DNA from: an uncultured Bacillaceae bacterium
Lineage (GTDB): Bacteria; Bacillota; Bacilli; Bacillales; Bacillaceae_L
DNA length: 64,000 nucleotides
Reading direction: 5' to 3'
NCBI GenBank assembly: GCA_947497585.1
Contig: CANMHG010000001.1
Location: forward strand, 372,001-436,000
The notes below the pieces were generated by a model. That model made no database searches, was not told the origin of the DNA, and saw only the letters and a list, made by a program, of their open reading frames with translations. Below, one piece after another: positions 16,563 through 25,842 of this stretch. The position numbers and the translations under genes are program-made. Numbering within the stretch: the first letter of the stretch is position 1; each line of letters starts with the position of its first letter.

Positions 16563-17188
16563 AAAAGAAAATTGCAGCTAACTTATTAGAAATAGGAGCG
16601 GTATTTTTACAGCCAAATGATCCATTTACTTGGTCATCAGGAATAAAATCTCCTATTTATTGTGATAACCGACTTACATTATCATTTCCAACAGTCCGAA
16701 AAGAAATTGCCCAAGGTTTAGCTGAGTTGATTGAAACACATTTTAATGAAGTAGAGGTTATTGCAGGGACTGCAACGGCAGGAATTCCACATGCAGCATG
16801 GGTTAGTGATATTTTAAACAAACCAATGTGTTATGTTCGCAGTAAACCAAAAGGACACGGTAAAGGTAAACAAATCGAAGGTAAGGCTGAGCCAGGCCAA
16901 AAAGTAGTCGTTGTAGAGGACTTAATCTCAACAGGTGGCAGTGCAATCACCGCCGTAGAAGCATTAAGAGAAGCTGGCTGTGAAGTACTAGGTGTCGTTG
17001 CCATCTTTACATACGGCCTAGAAACAGGACTTACAAGATTAGCAGACGCGAATATACAAGCCTATGCTTTAAGTGATTTCACTACACTATCAGAAGTTGC
17101 CTTAGAAAAAGGTGTAATATCCAGTGAAGACCTAGAAAGACTAGAAAGCTGGAGAAAAGACCCTTCTGATGAAAGCTGGATTAAATAA
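16559..17188 (+). CDS. pyrE: Orotate phosphoribosyltransferase
   Basis: Adds PRPP to orotate to give OMP. 209 residues; the PRPP motif [13 protein letters not shown] is at about 118-130. ATG 16559 overlaps the pyrF stop and follows GGGAAGGGG. This is the last gene of the pyr operon. No ordinary hairpin-plus-T-run terminator follows immediately; instead the palindromic repeat region starts six bases after the stop. In B. subtilis sulfate-assimilation genes (cysH and others) come next; they are absent here. Confidence 0.97.
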
Positions 17189-17307
17189 TAAGCAAATGGG
17201 GCTGGGACATAACTTAATAGTCTATGCTCAAAGACGAATAATATTTAAACTATTCTGCGTAGACTTTGTAGGACAATAATGAGTAAAGCTGGAATAATTA
17301 GTTCGTT

Positions 17308-17427
17308 CCATTGCGCTGCAGCCACTCGCTTTCCGCGGGGAGGAAGCTGAGCCTCCTCGGCTTCGCCTGTGGGGTCTCAGCCTTTCCTCTACTTCCCGCA
17401 GGAGTCGAGTGGCTTCCGCTCCATTCC
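17308..17427 (-). repeat. GC-rich palindromic repeat, copy 1 (inverted orientation)
   Basis: Reverse-complement relative of copies 2 and 3. On the - strand it reads a GACTCCTGCGGGA module, then GAGACCCC, a small GGC-GAA-GCC hairpin (17359-17367), GAGGAGGCTC and CCGCGGAAAGCGAGTGG. GCCACTCG (17321-17328) pairs with CGAGTGGC (17406-17413), and weaker complementarity continues outward. It is nested in the 372-bp element. Confidence 0.75.
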
Positions 17428-17473
17428 ACTAGTTTTTAATAATAGCTTACAGAACAAATCTAAGAAAATAAAA

Positions 17474-17527
17474 GACCCGAACAATTAGGCGATATATTCA
17501 TTAAAATATCACCTAATAGTTTGGGTT
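17474..17527. repeat. Inverted repeat with 22-bp arms inside the 372-bp element
   Basis: The arms 17474-17495 and 17506-17527 match at 18 of 22 positions, and two of the differences are G-U-compatible on the + strand. The loop is ten bases. Only three T residues follow, so it is at best a weak terminator for pyrE transcription. Confidence 0.65.
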
Positions 17528-17609
17528 TAACATTGTCTGAAATAGTTATGTCTCAGCCTCATTTTTTAGTTAGTAGCTATTTAAAACCTTATTAATGTTC
17601 TATTACTAT

Positions 17610-17737
17610 GTTGATTTCCGCGGAAGGCACGAGACTCCTGCGGGAGTAGCACGTCAAAGTGAGACCCCGCAGACGCAAAGCGTCGAGGAGGCTCACGGAC
17701 TGCCCGCGGAAAGCGAGTGCCTGCAGCGGAAATCAAC
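17610..17737 (+). repeat. GC-rich palindromic repeat, copy 2
   Basis: 128 bp bounded by a perfect 12-bp inverted repeat, GTTGATTTCCGC (17610-17621) and GCGGAAATCAAC (17726-17737). It contains GAGACTCCTGCGGGAG, then GAGACCCCGCA, a GACGC-AAA-GCGTC hairpin (17672-17684), GAGGAGGCTC and GCCCGCGGAAAGCGAGTG (17702-17719, identical in copy 3). It ends 18 bases from the rqcH stop codon and would form the 3' end of the rqcH message. An apparent 72-codon reading frame through it is spurious. Confidence 0.85.
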
Positions 17738-17755
17738 AGTCAAGTATTACAGGAC

Positions 17756-19465
17756 CTATTTTTTCATCCTAATCACTAGCTCTTCATCAGGTGTAACATA
17801 TACAGTTTGCTGATTGTCATAAATCACATAGCCTGGCTTAGCACCACTTGGTTTTTTTACATGACGAATCAAAGTGTAATCAACCGGAACAGAGGAAGAA
17901 CTTTTAGCTTTACTATAATACGCAGCTAAATTAGCTGCTTCTAAAATCGTCTGTTCTGATGGAGCTTTACTGCGAATAACAACATGAGAGCCTGGAATAT
18001 CCTTCGTGTGTAACCACACATCATCTCTGGCAGCTAAACGATTTGTTAAGAACTCATTCTGTTTATTATTCTTCCCAACTAGAATTTCAGTACCATCAGT
18101 TGCCATGTATTGTTCAATAACTGGTTTTTGTGGCTTATTTTTCTTTGTACCTTTTTTTCCTCTTGCTCGTAAATAACCTTCTTCTGTTAATTCCTCACGT
18201 ATTTCCTGGAGGTCCCTCGGTGAAGCAGATTCAATTTGTTGAAATAATGTTTCAAAATAGATGACTTCCTCGTTTGCTTTTTCAATTTGCTCCTTTACGA
18301 CAGCGACAGATTTCTTTGCTTTTTGGTATTTAGAAAAAAAGCTTTGCGCATTTTCAGAAGGTGATTTTTGTGGATCTAATTCGATTAACATGGTTTCATT
18401 ATTTTCGTTGTAGTAATTTATAACTTCAACTTGTTTTTGTCCTCGATTGATTGCGTAGAGGTTTGCAGTTATAAGTTCTCCACGAATCTGATATTTATCT
18501 GCTTTTTTGGCATCAGTTAAGGTTGCTTCAAGCTTTTTAATTTTCTTTTTATTTTTATTAAGTTCATTTGTAATAAAACGTTCTAGGTCGTTCCCTTGCT
18601 GTTTTACTCGGTCTCTCTCTGCTTTACCATAATAATAGCGATCTAAAAGTTCACTTACTGTTGAGAAATACTGAGACTCTCCTTCAAGGTGAGAGAGTGT
18701 AAGGATGTAAAACAAATCTTTGGTACCGTATTTAATGATTTGTGGCTGGAAAGCATTGTCCTGTACTTCCTTTATTATGGAAAGGAATGAAGCGGGTAGT
18801 GATTTACGGTTTGCTAGCCCAGCTCGATAGACAATTTCTTTTGCAAGAATTGGAGAAATACCCTCAAATTTGTTTACGATTTGTTCATTAAGTTTACCTG
18901 CATTAAAGTCAATTTTTCTTAAGAAATGGTCCTCATCGATATTGAATGGATTTATTTTCTCTTGTGCTGGTGGTGAAACATAGTTGTGCCCAGGTAGTAT
19001 CGTTCTATGTCGATTAACCGAAGGAGAGATATGCTTAATGCTGTCCAAAATAACTTGTTTGTCGCGATCAACCAGGATGATGTTACTATGTCTACCCATT
19101 ATTTCGATATAAAGTTGCTTGTACGAGATATCACCAATTTCGTTTCTACTTTTTAGTGTAAAAACAATGATTCTATCTAATCCCACTTGGGAGATATCCT
19201 CAATAATACTTCCTTCTAGGTACTTTCGTAAAAGCATACAAAACATCGGTGGTTCACTCGGATTATCGTAGGTGCCTTCTGTTAAGTGAATTCTTGCATA
19301 GCTAGGATGAGCAGATAGTAATAGCTTTTGATTTTTACCGTTTGCTCTTATTTGGAAAATAAGTTCATTTTTGTATGGTTGGTATATTTTTGAGATACGA
19401 CCACTTTCAAGTGTGTTTTTTAGTTCATTCGTAATTGCGTATGTAAATATGCCATCAAAGGACAT
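17756..19465 (-). CDS. rqcH: RqcH, ribosome-associated quality-control factor (NFACT family)
   Basis: Bacterial Rqc2/NEMF homologue that binds stalled 50S-nascent-chain-tRNA complexes and adds C-terminal alanine tails. 569 residues: an NFACT-N domain (1 to about 230), a middle helical and coiled-coil region (about 270-430), and an NFACT-R domain with [18 protein letters not shown] (about 455-475). The D97-R98 pair needed for tRNA binding in the B. subtilis protein is present at the same positions. Older annotations call such proteins fibronectin-binding (FbpA). It is one of only two genes on the - strand here and is divergent from the P-type ATPase gene. Confidence 0.95.
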   Translation of the reverse strand: MSFDGIFTYAITNELKNTLESGRISKIYQPYKNELIFQIRANGKNQKLLLSAHPSYARIHLTEGTYDNPSEPPMFCMLLRKYLEGSIIEDISQVGLDRIIVFTLKSRNEIGDISYKQLYIEIMGRHSNIILVDRDKQVILDSIKHISPSVNRHRTILPGHNYVSPPAQEKINPFNIDEDHFLRKIDFNAGKLNEQIVNKFEGISPILAKEIVYRAGLANRKSLPASFLSIIKEVQDNAFQPQIIKYGTKDLFYILTLSHLEGESQYFSTVSELLDRYYYGKAERDRVKQQGNDLERFITNELNKNKKKIKKLEATLTDAKKADKYQIRGELITANLYAINRGQKQVEVINYYNENNETMLIELDPQKSPSENAQSFFSKYQKAKKSVAVVKEQIEKANEEVIYFETLFQQIESASPRDLQEIREELTEEGYLRARGKKGTKKNKPQKPVIEQYMATDGTEILVGKNNKQNEFLTNRLAARDDVWLHTKDIPGSHVVIRSKAPSEQTILEAANLAAYYSKAKSSSSVPVDYTLIRHVKKPSGAKPGYVIYDNQQTVYVTPDEELVIRMKK

Positions 19466-19546
19466 AGCAAAGCCCCATTTCTACTTTTATCTTTAGATTT
19501 TAGAAAAATTATGCTGATTTCTGCTTTTGTTTTTCTGTCCACTAAA

Positions 19547-19552
19547 AGTATA
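19547..19552 (-). promoter_or_regulatory. Possible extended -10 promoter of rqcH
   Basis: On the - strand the sequence reads TGCTATACT, an extended -10 (TGn-TATACT), about 82 bases before the rqcH start. No good -35 is seen at 17 bases. Confidence 0.4.
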
Positions 19553-19639
19553 GCATTTTTTTGGACGAGGCTGAATAAGCTTTTGGTAGAGATTTATTCA
19601 ACATAGAAAAGTTTTAGTTGAGGGGTGTGTGGTAGCTGA

Positions 19640-22318
19640 ATGAAATGGTATGAAATGCGAAGTGAGGAAGTTGAACAAACAGTTAACACTAATTTTCAGG
19701 AAGGCTTATCAGATAAAGAAGTTAAGCAAAGACAAAAGCAATTAGGCCTTAATGAGCTTAAAGAGGCTGATCGTCCTTCTGCGTTTTTAGTATTTTTAGA
19801 ACAGTTTAAAGACTTTATGGTCATTGTATTATTAGCTGCAACATTGATATCCGGACTTTTAGGAGAGTATTTAGATGCAATTGCAATCATGGCTATTGTC
19901 CTCTTAAACGGAGTACTTGGATTTATACAAGAACGTAAAGCAGAGAAGTCTCTTCATGCGCTTAAAGAATTATCCGCACCTCAAGTAATTGCTTTAAGAG
20001 ATAATCAATGGGTGAAAGTTCCTTCAAGGGAAGTTGTTCCAGGTGATATTCTTAAGTTCACTAGTGGAGATCGAATAGGTGCAGATCTTAGGATTATTGA
20101 ATCTAAAAGCTTAGAAATTGAAGAATCTGCCTTAACTGGTGAATCTGTGCCTGTAGCAAAATTTGTGCAACCTATATCTGGTGACAATGTAAATCTTGGT
20201 GATCAAGAAAATATGGCTTTCATGGGAACGATGGTGACGAGAGGTAGCGGTGTAGGTGTCGTTGTAGGTACTGGTATGAACACAGCAATGGGACAAATTG
20301 CTGATTTACTACAATCTGCTGAAACGATGATCACTCCATTACAACGCAAGCTTGAACAATTGGGGAAAATCTTGATAACAGTAGCTCTACTGTTAACTGC
20401 ATTGGTTGTTCTTGTTGGAGTCATTCAAGGACATGATATTTATACAATGTTTCTTGCTGGGGTATCATTAGCGGTTGCTGCCATACCAGAAGGTTTACCT
20501 GCAATTGTAACAGTTGCTCTTTCTTTAGGTGTACAACGTATGATAAAAAAGAAATCAATTGTTAGAAAGCTTCCTGCAGTCGAAACACTAGGTTGTGCTT
20601 CTGTTATTTGTTCAGATAAGACAGGGACATTAACACAAAACAAAATGACGGTTACTCATCTATGGTCTGGCGGCTCTACCTGGCAAGTGAGTGGCACGGG
20701 CTATAATCCAAGTGGTCATTTTCATAAAGGTGACGCTGAAGTCCAGCCAAGGAATGAAAGAGCACTTCATCAAATATTAACATTTGGTGTTTTGTGTAAT
20801 AATGCCGAGTTAAAATTAAAGGATAAAGAGTACATTGTAGATGGCGATCCAACTGAGGGCGCTTTAGTCGTAGCAGGATTAAAAGCAGGTTTATCTAGGG
20901 AGAATATTCAAAAAGAATTTTCGATAATACACGAGTTTCCGTTTGATTCCTCAAGAAAAATGATGAGTGTTATTGTAGAGGATAAGAGTGGCAAACAATT
21001 TGTAGTTACAAAAGGTGCACCAGATGTATTGTTAAAAGTGAGTGGCTCGATTTTATGGGATAACAAACAGCAATTTTTATCTGATAAATATGAAACAAAA
21101 GTTCAACATGCAATTGATCAATTAGCAGGCCAGGCACTAAGAACCATTGCAATAGGTTTCAAACCAATACAACCTGGTCAAAAAATTATAAATGAATTTG
21201 AAGCCGAAAAAGATTTAACTTTTATCGGTCTTCAAGGGATGATTGATCCTCCACGTCCTGAAGTAAAGGATGCGGTAAAAGAATGTAAACAAGCTGGAAT
21301 TAAGACAATCATGATTACAGGTGATCATGTAATAACCGCCAAAGCAATAGCTACGCAGCTTGGAATTCTTCCTATGGGAGGAAAGGTAATCGATGGAAAT
21401 ACCCTCTCAATGATGACAGTAGAAGAGTTAGAAGAGATTGTGGACGATGTTTATGTGTTTGCAAGAGTCTCACCTGAACATAAGCTTAAAATTGTTAAGG
21501 CTCTTCAAAAGAAAGGTCATATTGTTGCAATGACTGGCGACGGAGTGAATGATGCACCTGCTATCAAAGCTTCTGATATCGGTATTGCAATGGGTATTAC
21601 AGGTACAGATGTAGCAAAAGAAGCTTCCTCACTTGTTCTTCTTGATGATAACTTTGCAACGATAAAAGCTGCTATTAAAGAAGGACGAAATATCTATGAA
21701 AATATTAGAAAGTTCATCAGATACTTACTAGCCTCAAATGTTGGAGAAATATTGGTCATGCTTTTTGCTATGCTACTGGCACTTCCATTGCCTTTAGTTC
21801 CTATTCAGATCCTATGGGTGAATCTTGTAACTGATGGCCTACCTGCCATGGCTTTGGGACTAGATCAAGCAGAGGATAATGTAATGAGAAGAAAGCCACG
21901 GAACCCAAGGGAAGGTGTGTTTGCACGCGGTTTAGGTTGGAAGGTCATTAGTAGAGGCTTTTTAATTGGTATCGTAACTCTAATTGCCTTTATGATTGTG
22001 TATGATCGAAATCCAAACAATCTAGGATATGCTCAAACCATCGCATTTGCAACATTAGTTCTAGCACAACTTATACACGTGTTTGATTGTCGTAGTGAAA
22101 GGTCTGTGTTTGACAGAAATCCTTTTGAAAACAAATATCTAGTTTGGGCAGTCATTTCTTCTATTGTCCTAATGCTAGTAGTTATCTACTATCCACCATT
22201 GCAGCCTATCTTCCATACACAATCTATTATTTTACAAGATTGGTTATTGATTATTGGATTATCGGCAGTTCCAACATTTTTACTAGCAGGTACACTTTTA
22301 ACAAGAAAAAGAAAATAA
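19640..22318 (+). CDS. yloB: Calcium-transporting P-type ATPase (P2A, SERCA-like; YloB)
   Basis: ATP-driven cation exporter of the membrane, probably for calcium. 892 residues in the usual P2 order: N-terminal cation-ATPase domain, TM1-2 (about 57-98), actuator domain with LTGES (about 160), TM3-4 with PEGLPAIVTVALSLG (ion-site proline-glutamate), phosphorylation site D326 in DKTGTLT, nucleotide domain, hinge GDGVNDAPAIKASDIG, then TM5-10 with NLVTDGLPAMALG. The calcium preference is inferred from the ion-binding residues and from B. subtilis YloB. ATG 19640 follows GAGGGG. A clear terminator follows. Confidence 0.93.
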   Translation: MKWYEMRSEEVEQTVNTNFQEGLSDKEVKQRQKQLGLNELKEADRPSAFLVFLEQFKDFMVIVLLAATLISGLLGEYLDAIAIMAIVLLNGVLGFIQERKAEKSLHALKELSAPQVIALRDNQWVKVPSREVVPGDILKFTSGDRIGADLRIIESKSLEIEESALTGESVPVAKFVQPISGDNVNLGDQENMAFMGTMVTRGSGVGVVVGTGMNTAMGQIADLLQSAETMITPLQRKLEQLGKILITVALLLTALVVLVGVIQGHDIYTMFLAGVSLAVAAIPEGLPAIVTVALSLGVQRMIKKKSIVRKLPAVETLGCASVICSDKTGTLTQNKMTVTHLWSGGSTWQVSGTGYNPSGHFHKGDAEVQPRNERALHQILTFGVLCNNAELKLKDKEYIVDGDPTEGALVVAGLKAGLSRENIQKEFSIIHEFPFDSSRKMMSVIVEDKSGKQFVVTKGAPDVLLKVSGSILWDNKQQFLSDKYETKVQHAIDQLAGQALRTIAIGFKPIQPGQKIINEFEAEKDLTFIGLQGMIDPPRPEVKDAVKECKQAGIKTIMITGDHVITAKAIATQLGILPMGGKVIDGNTLSMMTVEELEEIVDDVYVFARVSPEHKLKIVKALQKKGHIVAMTGDGVNDAPAIKASDIGIAMGITGTDVAKEASSLVLLDDNFATIKAAIKEGRNIYENIRKFIRYLLASNVGEILVMLFAMLLALPLPLVPIQILWVNLVTDGLPAMALGLDQAEDNVMRRKPRNPREGVFARGLGWKVISRGFLIGIVTLIAFMIVYDRNPNNLGYAQTIAFATLVLAQLIHVFDCRSERSVFDRNPFENKYLVWAVISSIVLMLVVIYYPPLQPIFHTQSIILQDWLLIIGLSAVPTFLLAGTLLTRKRK

Positions 22319-22334
22319 TATATGTTATAATCCA

Positions 22335-22370
22335 AAAGGTAGTAGAGATATCCTCTATTACCTTTTTTTA
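22335..22370 (+). terminator. Intrinsic terminator after yloB
   Basis: Arms AAAGGTAGTAGAG (22335-22347) and CTCTATTACCTTT (22353-22365) with a T run. Confidence 0.85.
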
Positions 22371-22479
22371 GTATGTACATATCAATTCCTCTGTAAGTAG
22401 CTAATTAACCTGAGAAAATAAATGGTAAACTTAAAGGGGATTTCGTTACACGTTTAATGAAAGAAATGGATGTGATGAA

Positions 22480-23361
22480 ATGATTGTAAGTATGACAGGC
22501 TTTGGATATGCTCGAAATGAATCTAATCCACTGTCAGTGACAGTTGAAATGAAATCGGTTAATCACCGTTTCTGTGAAATTTCTGTGCGAATGCCTAGAC
22601 AATTAAGTATAATAGAAGATAAAATAAAAAAGGTTATTGGTGAATATGTTGGCCGTGGACGCATTGAGGTTTTCATTACAATAGAAGGTGAAGGCTTAAG
22701 TAAAAAGTCCTTGCGAATTGATTGGGCTTTAGTAGACAGCTATTACGAAAGTTTAAAGCTTGCCAAGGAAAAATATTCTTTAAACGATGAAATTACCTTA
22801 GATCAGTTATTTCGTGTAAATGACATCATTTCCATAGATGAAGATGAGACTGAAAACGAACAACTAAAGGAAATTGTATTAGAAGTAGTTCGAAATGCAG
22901 CCATAGAACTTAAGCAAATGCGAATAAATGAGGGGGAAAAACTTTTTATTGACATTACCTCTTATCTTAAAGAAATTGAAAAATGTAAAAACACGATTGC
23001 TAAATTAGCTCCAACCGTTGTTGAACAATTTAGAGAAAAGATTACAAAGCGTGTAAATGAATACATAAATGGTGTTGTTGAGGATGACAGACTATTAGCA
23101 GAAGTATCTTTGTTTGCAGAGAAAATTGACATAAGTGAAGAAATAACCAGAATTAACAGTCATACTCAGCAATTTTTTGATACACTACGTAATAAAGAAA
23201 AACAGGTGGTCGGAAGAAAACTTGATTTTCTTGTACAAGAAATGAATCGTGAAATTAATACAATTGGCGCAAAAGGCAATGATAGTGCAATTGCGAGGCA
23301 AGTTGTTGAAGTTAAGAGCCTATTAGAGAAAATAAAAGAACAAGTCCAAAATATAGAATAA
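22480..23361 (+). CDS. yloC: YicC/YloC-family endoribonuclease
   Basis: 293 residues of the YicC family, members of which are metal-dependent endoribonucleases implicated in RNA turnover. It begins with the family's SMTGFGYAR segment, continues with VEMKSVNHRFCEISVRMPR, and ends with RKLDFLVQEMNREINTIGAK, the conserved C-terminal signature. It precedes remA and gmk as in B. subtilis. The ATG at 22480 has only a weak ribosome site. Confidence 0.9.
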   Translation: MIVSMTGFGYARNESNPLSVTVEMKSVNHRFCEISVRMPRQLSIIEDKIKKVIGEYVGRGRIEVFITIEGEGLSKKSLRIDWALVDSYYESLKLAKEKYSLNDEITLDQLFRVNDIISIDEDETENEQLKEIVLEVVRNAAIELKQMRINEGEKLFIDITSYLKEIEKCKNTIAKLAPTVVEQFREKITKRVNEYINGVVEDDRLLAEVSLFAEKIDISEEITRINSHTQQFFDTLRNKEKQVVGRKLDFLVQEMNREINTIGAKGNDSAIARQVVEVKSLLEKIKEQVQNIE

Positions 23362-23433
23362 TTAATCTAAATAGAATGGTTACGAAATGGTGGTCACGGT
23401 AAAAATAGAAGTGTGACATTAGGGGGAGCATTC

Positions 23434-23697
23434 ATGAGTATAAAGTTAATAAACATTGGGTTTGGGAATATCGTATCAGCAAATAGAATTATTTCAATCG
23501 TAAGCCCAGAGTCTGCTCCAATCAAAAGGATTGTACAGGATGCTAGAGACCGTGGAATGCTGATTGATGCTACATATGGTAGAAGAACACGTGCTGTTAT
23601 TGTGATGGATAGTGACCATGTTATATTATCTGCTGTCCAACCAGAAACTGTTGCACAAAGACTTTCAAATAAAGATGATTTATCTGATGAAGGGTAG
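23434..23697 (+). CDS. remA: RemA, DNA-binding regulator of biofilm matrix genes
   Basis: 87-residue member of the RemA (DUF370) family, which assembles into rings that wrap DNA and activates matrix and osmoprotection genes in B. subtilis. The whole protein is the domain: [12 protein letters not shown] at the N terminus, the basic [21 protein letters not shown]-binding stretch in the middle and [14 protein letters not shown] at the end. The start is ATG 23434 with AGGGGGAG at 23421-23428; an upstream in-frame start at 23413 precedes that ribosome site and is rejected. Confidence 0.94.
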   Translation: MSIKLINIGFGNIVSANRIISIVSPESAPIKRIVQDARDRGMLIDATYGRRTRAVIVMDSDHVILSAVQPETVAQRLSNKDDLSDEG

Positions 23698-24327
<630 letters not shown>

Positions 24328-24330
24328 ACT

Positions 24331-24564
24331 ATGTTATATCCATCGATTGATTCATTAATGACCAAGGTAGATTCAAAATATATTTTAGTAACAGTTGCGT
24401 CAAAGAGAGCTCGTAAAATGCAAGAAAATAAGGATCAAAAAATTGAAAAGCCACGCTCACATAAATTTGTAGGAAAAGCATTAGAAGAAATCCATGCTGG
24501 TATTTTACATTATTCTACTGAGGCTAAGGTTGAATCAGATACTACGCCTACTACTAACGCATAG
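24331..24564 (+). CDS. rpoZ: RNA polymerase omega subunit
   Basis: Small assembly subunit of RNA polymerase that latches onto beta-prime. 77 residues starting [10 protein letters not shown], with the family core [14 protein letters not shown] and the later [12 protein letters not shown]. It is coupled to gmk (three-base gap). The C-terminal tail is short and Thr-rich. Confidence 0.95.
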   Translation: MLYPSIDSLMTKVDSKYILVTVASKRARKMQENKDQKIEKPRSHKFVGKALEEIHAGILHYSTEAKVESDTTPTTNA

Positions 24565-24579
24565 AAGATGTTAGAACTT

Positions 24580-24617
24580 TAATGACAACCTTGATAATAA
24601 GAGGTTGTTATTTTTTT
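24580..24617 (+). terminator. Intrinsic terminator or attenuator after rpoZ
   Basis: ACAACCT (24585-24591) and AGGTTGT (24602-24608) with seven T residues. It sits only about 30 bases before coaBC, so it may be a partial terminator. Confidence 0.7.
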
Positions 24618-24636
24618 AAGTTAGGGGGAATTCTTG

Positions 24637-25842
24637 ATGATAAAGGGTAAGAAGGTTTTATTATGTGTGAGTGGAGGAATTGCAGTATACAAAGCTGCTG
24701 CGTTAACTAGCAAATTAGTTCAAGCTGGCGCTATCGTTCGAGTAATAATGAGTGAATCAGCCACTAAATTTGTAACTCCGTTAACCTTTCAAGCACTATC
24801 AAGGAATGATGTTTACTATGATACCTTTGATGAAAAAGATTCATCTGTAATTGCTCATATTGATTTAGCTGATTGGGCAGACTTGGTCATTGTTGCACCA
24901 GCAACAGCTAACATTATAGGTAAATTAGCAAATGGGATCGCAGATAATATGATTACGACCACATTGTTAGCAGCAACTTCACCGGTTTGGATAGCACCAG
25001 CTATGAATGTACATATGTATGATCACCCTGCTGTTAAAAAAAATATTGAAACACTTTTTGGTTATGGCTATCGTTTTATCGAACCATCAGAAGGATATTT
25101 GGCATGTGGTTATGTAGGCAAAGGAAGACTAGAAGAGCCTGAAAATATTGTTGAACTTGTAAAAGCTCACTTCATAGAAGGAAAGCCATTACAAGGTAAA
25201 AAAATGATCGTTACAGCTGGACCAACAAGAGAAAAAATTGACCCGGTTCGTTTTTTTTCAAACAGATCTAGTGGGAAGATGGGGTATGCAATTGCAACTG
25301 AAGCGGCTCGGTTAGGAGCGGATGTTTGGTTAATATCCGGCCCGACAGTATTACCAGACCCTCCAGCTGTTACTACGATTCGAGTTGAATCTGCAGAGGA
25401 AATGTTTCATGAAGTAATTAATAGATATGATGAGTCGCATATTGTCGTGAAAACAGCAGCGGTGGCTGATTACCGACCAAGTGAAACATATTCAATGAAA
25501 ATGAAAAAACAAGAGGGGAAACTCTCGATTGAAATGGAACGTACAACAGATATATTAAAAACACTTGGCGAAAGGAAAAAGGAACAACTCCTTATTGGTT
25601 TTGCCGCTGAAACTGAACATGTAGAAGAATATGCTAGGAAAAAATTAATTAATAAAAATCTAGATATGGTTGTTGCGAACAATGTAAATGAAACAGGTGC
25701 GGGATTTGCGGGTGACACAAACATTGTAACAATTTATAACCGTGTTGGAGATATCATTCAATTACCATTGCTGTCAAAAAACGATGTAGCTAAGCGGTTA
25801 TTGGCTGAAATCATCAAACTTGAAAAAGAGGCTACAAAATGA
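24637..25842 (+). CDS. coaBC: Bifunctional phosphopantothenoylcysteine decarboxylase / phosphopantothenate-cysteine ligase
   Basis: Two steps of coenzyme A synthesis. 401 residues: an FMN-dependent CoaC decarboxylase (1 to about 180) with ADLVIVAPATANIIGK and the PAMN motif (APAMNVHMYDHPA), then a CoaB ligase (about 190-401) with TAGPTREKIDPVRF, SSGKMGYAIA and the KTAAVADYRP segment. A TTG codon directly before the ATG is an alternative start. The end overlaps priA by ATGA. Confidence 0.96.
   Translation: MIKGKKVLLCVSGGIAVYKAAALTSKLVQAGAIVRVIMSESATKFVTPLTFQALSRNDVYYDTFDEKDSSVIAHIDLADWADLVIVAPATANIIGKLANGIADNMITTTLLAATSPVWIAPAMNVHMYDHPAVKKNIETLFGYGYRFIEPSEGYLACGYVGKGRLEEPENIVELVKAHFIEGKPLQGKKMIVTAGPTREKIDPVRFFSNRSSGKMGYAIATEAARLGADVWLISGPTVLPDPPAVTTIRVESAEEMFHEVINRYDESHIVVKTAAVADYRPSETYSMKMKKQEGKLSIEMERTTDILKTLGERKKEQLLIGFAAETEHVEEYARKKLINKNLDMVVANNVNETGAGFAGDTNIVTIYNRVGDIIQLPLLSKNDVAKRLLAEIIKLEKEATK

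Larger units (their letters stand above)
17194..17565 (+). repeat. Repeat element of about 372 bp bounded by 22-bp inverted repeats, gene-free
   Basis: The left end (17194-17215, AAATGGGGCTGGGACATAACTT) is complementary with few mismatches to the right end (17544-17565, AGTTATGTCTCAGCCTCATTTT). Inside are an AGTCTATGC/GCGTAGACT hairpin (17219-17265), a GC-rich palindrome (next entry) and a 22-bp-arm hairpin (17474-17495 / 17506-17527). There is no credible coding sequence. It could be a non-autonomous mobile element or a structured 3' UTR of the pyr mRNA. Sequences with a GAGGCTGGGACA end occur between genes in many Firmicutes as I recall; no database search was possible. Confidence 0.7.

Noticed and set aside
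17194..17565. Insertion sequence remnant
   Set aside because: Terminal inverted repeats exist, but no transposase fragment or clear target duplication was seen, so it is reported only as a repeat element.
17595..17813. A 72-codon + strand reading frame across the second palindrome
   Set aside because: It is produced by the GC-rich repeat and the antisense end of rqcH, has no ribosome site and has no protein-like pattern; such frames are a known source of false genes in repeats of this kind.
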